Shown: piece after piece, positions 55,701-64,000 of the stretch | Layout of the letters: every line of letters starts with the position of its first letter | Position numbering within the stretch: position 1 is the stretch's first letter | Source: Byssothecium circinans | Lineage: Eukaryota; Ascomycota; Dothideomycetes; Pleosporales; Massarinaceae | Direction of reading: 5' to 3' | Length of the DNA: 64,000 nt | Assembly: GCA_010015675.1 (NCBI GenBank) | Contig: ML977021.1 | Span: 257,319 to 321,318 of the forward strand | The notes under the pieces: generated by a model | What the model was told of the DNA's origin: nothing | What the model saw: only the letters and a program-made list of their open reading frames with translations | Database searches by the model: none | Translations under genes and position numbers: made by a program

Positions 55701-55944
55701 TGTAGCATCTTCCCGTTCGTCCTTATGATTTCCCTATTGTCAGTTCCCTATCAATGCCAACGCTGTGAACTTGGAAGCGTTACCACCAGGCTGTTCCACT
55801 TTCCATCTTGGGAAAAGCGAACTGCACCACTGCCACGTTAAGCCGCGGCGAAACGGGGACGCGTTGTCTCTCAGAGCCTAGTCCCGATTGGAAGGTGACC
55901 CTGGCAGGCTCAAATCAACTCCACTCGAAGCCTGGCATTGCACC

Positions 55945-55953
55945 TATATAAGG
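55945..55953 (+). promoter_or_regulatory. TATA box of the subtilase gene
   Basis: TATATAAGG lies 103 bases upstream of the ATG at 56056. Transcription would be expected to start near 55975-55985, giving a 5' UTR of about 70-80 bases. Confidence 0.7.
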
Positions 55954-56055
55954 TGCTCCAGAACCTCCTCTCGAGCATCAGGCAACGATCATTTCAGACA
56001 TCTACCCACCAGCAACGGATTTGCCCTCATCTCAACGATCTTACTTTCTGTAAAT

Positions 56056-57450
<1,395 letters not shown>

Positions 57451-60400
57451 ATGCCCAGTATTTGGCGTAGTACCAACCACCTATGCATGATAGAGGCGGG
57501 AACTGTTGATATGGAGGGTGTTCAGGAAGCATGGGCCTGATACATTTGTGATACAATATCTACTATTAGCATGAATAATGTAGTCACTATTGTTGCTGAA
57601 GTCCATCGCACCTTTGCTTGCCGCCTTTGCTCATAAGTGTTCGACATGGAAGGGTTTCGCTTTTACTGCCTGCTTTCAATTCGTTACTGCCGATCGAATA
57701 CACGCTTACATCTCATTCTTGCTGGCTCCGCCAAAATGCAATAGTCCCGTCAACAAGCCCGTCTGAGCGTTCTCACATGCAAAAGAAAATCTCCTAATTG
57801 GACGACTCGCGCTCCACTTCCATTCTTTGTACTTTTCGTTGTATCTGAGCCCTCGTTGCCCTATGCCTCTATCCGGTTGGTAACATTGCGCAGGTACTAC
57901 ACGGTAGAACGTTACCGGATGATTGCCACTACCAAGGTATCGACGACGAGCCGAAAGGAGAACCCTGGCTGATGGATCGGTCCCACAGAGTTTAAGATTG
58001 AGTGCTGAGCATATAGACTGCACTACGTTCTCGTGAAACGGGTTTACATGTTTCTTCCCCAATCCGTAGTTGACATTAGAAAGCTGAAAGGGTTACTCCG
58101 CGCTACGTCCCATACAACGTCGGACGATGGCTCTATTCTTTAACGTCGGATGATCTTATCCTAAAGTATTTCTCATGAGTCTCAAACATCGCGGGTCTTG
58201 AATTGGCAGTTGATGGCAAATCTATGTCTCGGGCAGAATGGCGGCTAAGATCGTGCATTAACTGTGGCGTAATAATTCACGCTGAATATAGAAAGGCGCA
58301 GTGACATGGCAACGGTCCATTTGAGGCTCTTTGGCACTGTAAATTGCCTGTTTCATCGCACTGTTTGATGTTCCAGATCTCAACGATGGCTGGCCAAGCG
58401 AGACGGTGGTGGACGGTTGAAATAAGCTCCATGGCGCCTGCCGACAAGACGTTGGGGAGCTTGTCCCTGCATCTTTCGATACGATATTCGGTATTTGGAT
58501 CTTAATCAACGATATCCTCAAGGGTATATCTTTTCATCCCGGCTCTTCGCATGAGTTCCACGACCCCCGCAATGCGCGTTCGTGCTTTGGGCAAGGCCTA
58601 ATTTCTGGGGTAGAAGCGCTTGTGGGGAGACGATGGGATAAGAGCATCGTATGCATCTGGACAAAAGCTTGGCTGAGCGAGGTCGAGCGAATAATGGATC
58701 GGGAGAGTAGTGGTCGAGTGACGGAATTTAATAGAAGGTTAATATATTCGAACCAGGGCGGCACGGAAATTTTGGGCACTGCTCCGAATAAAAAACTTTC
58801 GGAGCGGTTTGAGGGGTCGCTTCTATGGTGCAGAGAAAGCCGGCACCAAAATGGAAATTAGAAAGTGGGTTTTCGATATAAATACTTTGTATAACTCTGC
58901 TAGAATACTAACAGGGTCTTTAACACTGGTGCTATTGCCGTGTTTTGCAGCCCCGCGAGAGGTCTCATATATTTGTGACCTCCCACATCAAACCAAGACA
59001 CCTGCGGACAGTCGTCGGACCTGATCGATGTGCGCCACAATTTTGAGAGTTCACGATAGGTCTACTAGTACATTTGGGCCTCACAATGGATGTGTCAACG
59101 CCTCGGCGAGTCGGAACATAGTCTCAAAAATATCTCACCACCGCCTAAGTGCTCAGTGGCCTTCGAGCGCTTGAACTCGAAGGCATAGAAGTCGGTCCAT
59201 ACACCCTGTTGTAGTAACAGCAGCCCGAGCTCCACAACGTCGATCTCATGCCGGCACGGGTACACCCGTCGCGATCTTCCCAAAAGGTGGCACCAGCCGA
59301 AAATAAGAACCTTTGTAAGTAGATGATCTTCCGAGCCGTCTTCCGAGAGATTTAACTCCGAACCAGCGTAATACTAGTCGACCAGCTTTCCTGCGCAACC
59401 TCTACCAACGCAACCAATCCATTCGATCGAGTAGAACCTCACCTACACATTCACACGGGCGTAGTGCAGTGTTGGGGGAAGCTACAAAGACTTTGCCTTC
59501 TCCTCCCCCCCCCCCGTGAAGACTCCCTGGCCATGCGATTGAGCGCTCCTGCTACATATGTACGACTGTCAAATGCCGGGATTCTCTCTCAACGCCATCG
59601 GCTGCTTGTAACATACGTACGCAATTCTTCTCGGCTATAGGATCTGGCACCGAGATGTCAAAAAAAAAAAAGATTACACCTTCCAGCTCTGGAACCACGG
59701 AATAATTGGACCGATTTGCCCCACTATTAACCGGGTCGTTCTCATATCAACACTTTCACGAATATACAGTTCACTCTCCGAGCTTTTCCGCGTGCCCTAC
59801 CAATTACGACCGAATTTTGCACCATATCGGCATCTCAGAAACGCTGATTTGACTTGATAAAGAGTGGCCATCACGACGTCTTCAGGTCACAAAGGCATTT
59901 GTCAAAGTAAGAGGACAAATTAGAGGCTGCTAGAGACCGTAGAGATCAATAGGGCTAACCAGGATCTCACGGAGCTCTGTGATTCTCAATGGCTTACACG
60001 TTCCTGAGTCCACATCTAGCTATTCTAGAACCGCGATGAGGCTCACATGTTACACCTGTTTTGTTGCCCTTGATTACACGGCACAAGACCCTGCAGAAAC
60101 TGTTCGTTCGAATCCACTCAGCACCATGGTGGCTGCGAAGTTCAAGCATGACGTAGTACGCACCGTGTAGATACGAAGGATCATAGAACCGGTGCGGAGA
60201 CATTTCAGCGTATTTTCCGAGGTTGATAGCTTCACTATAGAACGTGCCCAGCTACCTCCCGCTCCACATTCAACGGGGTGTCGATGAGTTAGACCCTTAC
60301 CCCGCATAGATCCACCATTTGTAGGCCCAACGGGAGTATGAGAATTTGCGACCAGGTCCATTCGCCCGCAGTGAGTTCATTCGCAGGCAACTCTTTAGAA

Positions 60401-62037
60401 GGAACGGTTGCGGTAGCGGGGAGCGAAGTGCTGGCATGCCTTGAATGAAACACTTGAACGACGTTGCAACACCCCACATCCCCACGGCGTAAGCCGTCAC
60501 GTTGTTGACCACGCGTCAAACACGCCTTATCGTCTTATCTTCTCGTCATATATTGGCATGCACGAGACCGCATCGTTTCTTCATTGTTGCCTCATTCAAG
60601 CTCTTCAAGCTGTCGCCTTTTCCAATGATATGGCAATTTAATTAACTGCTGCACAAGCTATCGAATCGATACCAGGTTCGAGCCGAAAGATTACCCCTGT
60701 ACGCAGTGAACTGGCAAGACACGCACTAGGTAGGTTATACGAACACTCACCTTCCTTTACACTTTCGACACCACCAACCAACTCCCTGTCACCGTATTAT
60801 TAATCTCAGCTGATAGTACGAGATTTGTTCCGGTGTACCTAATGAAGTACTACTCGCATGCGCAGCGTAGCGGATATCCAGTTCTTCTTTTGGCTCTGTC
60901 CGGCTCTTCCTTGACATCCTGTGGGCACAGTCGATAGCTATTGCATGCGCAGCAAGACTACGAGGGGAGCCAACATTTTTCGCTGCAGACCTAGCGAAGA
61001 ACGAAAACGTCATCCTGGGAAGGTCCGCAGGAAGACCGAGCTTGGTTTGCTGTATGCCCCTTGATCCTAAGAAAATTTACTGAAAACTGAACGCGGCCTG
61101 AGTGCATAGAGACCGTTGATGTTGATTCTAGGGACATGGAACCTGCCGATATGATCTGGCCTACATAACTATCCCCGAAGCTGTTAAGATTCGCATGGTG
61201 TGCAATAACTACCCTGGTAGTCAGCATGTCATATTTCCAACTAGGTTCCTGGCTATGAAGCCTACCCAGGTATCTGTCTCCTTCCAGACCTATCTGCTAC
61301 TTAGTAACAGTACTTGAAACTCTTCGGCTTATCTCGTTTCACACCCTTGATTCTGGCATAGGTCTATCGCACACATGACTTCTGGAATCGGTGTATAGAT
61401 TGCTGATCTCAAGGGTCCCCACTACGCGGTCTAGCATCCATTGATCTGAGCCTTCCACTCTCGGACGTTAGGATTGACTGGACGCAGCCAAGCAAGCAAA
61501 GTCATCGCCAGAAACATTACGAAGTTTTCAGTGTCCGAAACAATGAGATCAGTTCAGGTTCTTAACTTCGAGGATTGCTAAACCATGTCCTCGTCGCCTC
61601 GCATACACAACTCCGGGCGCAAACTCTCTATGAGCTTCAGGTGAAGAAGTTCGTACCAGAAACATCATCCGGACTTTTGTTGGTGAACTGGGCCTCGCTG
61701 ACGGGGTGCCTGCCACCGTGACAATCCCTGCATCATACGTTTGACCCAGGCCCGCTGAACGATCATGCAGCACATACTGTACTACCGTATCGACCCCATG
61801 AAAGAGTCTCCCAAGGCCACAACTAGTTTAAACAACATCGATCGAAGGTTGGAAGATAGTCGAAGATTTGAGGAAGGTCGTTTTACATGTTCATAGAGGT
61901 ACACCTTGAGCTCAAGTACAAAGAGACGACTTCCCTCTCTGCTCTTCGCTCTAGCCCACAGTATCCAGCTCCACACCATATATTTCCACAGCCTCACGAC
62001 TCCGCTCATATCAAACTCCTCTCCAGGCACCAGAAAG
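57451..62037. other. Gene-poor stretch between the two subtilases
   Basis: About 4.6 kb with no supportable gene. ORFs up to about 140 aa occur, but none has a recognisable motif. A 13-base C run (near 59505-59517) and a 12-base A run (near 59660-59671) are the only simple repeats noted. No tRNA fold is convincing. Confidence 0.55.
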
Positions 62038-63433
62038 ATGTACAAGTCTTTGCTCCTCGCACTTCTTCCCGCCGCCTTTGCGGCTCCACTAGTCAAGCCT
62101 AGGGATGCGGTCGTCTCTAGAAAGTACATCGTCAAGTTCAAGGGCGACTTTTCTACCCAGGCCATTGAGTTAGCTAAAGCTTCCATCGCGAAGTCCCCTA
62201 ACTTCACTTACAAGATCTTCAACGGCTTTGCTGGTTCTCTCTCTGATGAGGAGGTCAAGAAGCTGCAAGCCAACCCTAACGTGTGAAGCCCCGCAAGCCT
62301 CTCGTCACGTCTATTACTGACTATAAACAGGTTCAGCACATCTAACAGGATGGCAAAGTCAGCACCTTTAACTTCACCAGCTAGAGTGGTGCGCCGTGGG
62401 GGTTAGGACGCATCTCCCACATTGCGAAAGGCAATACAACCTACGTCTATGACACGGGCGCGGGTGCGGGAACTTGCTCATATGTCATTAACACTAGTAT
62501 TCAAGTCAGTCATCCTAATCTTGAAGGCCGTAAGTCTCCTTATCCCGCACACTTGCAAGGCATTAACTCCCGATAGGTGCCAAATAGCTTGCTAACTTTG
62601 CTAGCGATAGTAATAATGCTGATGGTTATAGTCATGGAACTTACGTTGCTAGTACTATTAGCTTAAAGACGTACGGTGTCGCGAAAAAAACTAAGCTCTT
62701 TGCTGTAAAGGTGCTCGACAACAACGGGGAGGGCTACTACTCTAATGTCATTGCTAGTATTGATTTCACTGTCACTAATGCAGCCACGCGTAACTGCCCT
62801 GCGGGTTCTGTTGCTAACGTGTGAAGAAGCCGATCATGTATTAAACGCGACACAACGTGCTGATGTCTAATCGGTCCCTAGGAGGCGCTAAGTATCAGGC
62901 CCTTAATAATGCGGTAAAGCTTCTATCTAACTAAACCTTACATGCCATACCAAAGCTAACACCATAAGGTCGCCGCCGCAGTAGCCTCTAGCGTCTTCTT
63001 CGTCATCGCAGCTAGAAACCGCAATGCCAACGCCGTTGTTTTCTCTCTAGCCTCTGAGCCTTCCGCCTTCACAGTCGCCGCCTCCGACGTAAACGATGCT
63101 AAGGCTAGTTACTCTAATTACAGTGCCGTTATCAATGCTTGGGCTCTAGGGACGGATGTGCTTAGCATATAGAACGAGGGTACAACCAACACTATTAGCA
63201 GTACCTTAATAGCTACTCCCCATGTAAGATAGCTACTGCACGAACTGCGTGTAAGACATATACTGACTTAGTGTTTCAAGGTTGCGGGACTTACTACTTA
63301 CCTGTTAGCACTTAAGGGCCTCACAACTGCGGAAGTTGGTCCTAGGATCAAGGAGCTGTCTATTAAGGGTGTTCCCACCAGTGTTCCGGCTTCCACTGTT
63401 AATTCTTTAGTTTTTAATGGCGCTCCCGCGTAA
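62038..63433 (+). pseudogene. Subtilase pseudogene inactivated by RIP-type mutations
   Basis: It aligns along its whole length with the proteinase K-like gene at 56056-57450, from signal peptide (LLLALLPAAFAAPLVKPRD) and propeptide (RKYIVKFKGDFSTQAIELAK) to a matching stop at 63431-63433. In-frame stops occur at 62343 (TAA), 62382, 62585 and 63170 (TAG). The catalytic Asp region reads VINTSI (Asp to Asn, codon at 62490), and the serine motif reads STLIATPH (Ser to Leu, codon at 63206). The catalytic His is kept, but the neighbouring His is Tyr (SHGTYVAST). Every one of these changes fits C-to-T in CA, or G-to-A in TG. Exon 1 is unaffected. Intron positions partly differ from the intact gene. 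Confidence 0.88.
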
Positions 63434-64000
63434 ACACTTAACGACACGCATTTGACCAGTTAGCCTTAAAAAGAAAGTGAAGCGACTTTAGAAGGCATCT
63501 AGTGTAAGGACAGCTAAGTCAGTGTCGCATATTTTAGGGTTGCAATAATCTTTATAGTTTAACAACCCTAATGTTTTAAACTTCGCCTTGTAGTTCACAA
63601 ACCAGCATCTCTAAAATTAACTTGCTAAGCAGGCACTCCTCACTATCCAACATAACAACTTACTATTTTTGAACTTTATCTTGACTGCATGAAGCAAGGA
63701 CAGCCGAAAGTGGGTGGGCATCATTAATTGCTAGCAGGCCTAGGAAGGGAATGTGAAAATGAAAAGATTAGAAGTTATATAACGTATTCCACCGAGACGG
63801 CCAAACCACCGAGACGGCCACTTTTGCTTGGCAAGGAAAATCAAACTGTATTATCTTAATAACAAAGCCAAACCTTAATATTTTCTTTTAAATTTTTAAA
63901 CCTAGATAGATATATATATAATCTAGTAGGTATTAAATTTATATAGCTATAGCTTATGTAATGTAGTAGTTATTAGTAAGAGAAGAAATCTTAGGTAAAA
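63434..64000. other. AT-rich right edge with a direct repeat
   Basis: No ORF. The sequence becomes increasingly A/T-rich, with TATATATATA-like runs from 63900, similar in texture to RIP-affected DNA. A perfect 15-base direct repeat (CCACCGAGACGGCCA) at 63789-63803 and 63806-63820 stands out as a GC-rich island. Confidence 0.6.

Larger units (their letters stand above)
50946..56055. other. Long gene-poor, repeat-bearing region
   Basis: About 5.1 kb without a gene I can support. It contains two family C elements (51604-51759 and 52529-52775). A cluster of minus-strand ORFs at 52929-54334 shows protein-like stretches (QTAFQNLIFNPFLRWAGIPN; SLLSAAADNISLIGIQNNNL) in different frames and could be a decayed gene, but no family is recognised. 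The last ~110 bases carry the promoter of the subtilase gene. Confidence 0.55.

Noticed and set aside
60090..60125. TTCGAATCC, a tRNA T-loop-like sequence
   Set aside because: The flanking bases do not form a T-stem and no acceptor or anticodon arm fits.
60661..60690. GGTTCGAGCC, a B-box-like sequence
   Set aside because: No matching A box or cloverleaf upstream.

Overview
The window is nuclear DNA of a filamentous ascomycete (Pezizomycotina). Genes carry short introns, mostly 45-70 bases with GT..AG ends and CTGAC/CTAAC branch sites. There are eukaryotic housekeeping genes and few shared promoters. Part of the sequence carries damage typical of repeat-induced point mutation (RIP). Protein content (SET/LSMT-like enzyme, SepA-like GBD/FH3 protein, proteinase K-type subtilases, Stig1-like secreted protein) suggests a Dothideomycete, probably Pleosporales; that placement is inference, not a search result.

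Left part, 1-12 kb: the 3' portion of a BRAP2/Etp1-type RING+UBP ubiquitin ligase (+), a GBD/FH3 protein with no formin motor half (-), a GPI-anchored PLC-like phosphodiesterase (-), a short Myb-like ORF, then a repeat-rich stretch (7.6-8.8 kb) with MITE copies, a transposon-like tail and an assembly gap, followed by a SET-domain lysine methyltransferase (-).

Middle, 12-51 kb: a largely ordinary gene-dense segment. It holds an unknown 562-aa protein, a small membrane protein, a GT25 glycosyltransferase, an F-box-like protein, a Rer2-type cis-prenyltransferase, an unknown 504-aa protein, GINS subunit Psf3, the proteasome activator Blm10, an ornithine cyclodeaminase-family protein, ribosomal protein eL8, the GPI mannosyltransferase Gpi18, a secreted repeat protein, a multi-pass membrane protein, a frameshifted NmrA-like gene, the G-patch splicing factor TFIP11/Ntr1 and an unknown 1065-aa protein. 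Three divergent pairs share an upstream region: PSF3/BLM10, eL8/GPI18 and TFIP11/1065-aa protein. Dolichol synthesis (Rer2) and GPI assembly (Gpi18) are linked functionally because GPI mannosyltransferases use dolichol-phosphate-mannose.

Right part, 51-64 kb: about 13 kb that is gene-poor and repeat-bearing. It contains one intact secreted subtilase with its own TATA box and, 4.6 kb further on, a second subtilase that is a pseudogene. Its stops and two of three catalytic-site changes are all CpA-to-TpA or TpG-to-TpA, the RIP signature. The window ends in AT-rich, RIP-like DNA. Two short inverted-repeat elements (MITE-like families of 3 and 4 copies) are scattered through the window. Intron boundaries were placed by hand from reading-frame continuity and splice-site sequence.
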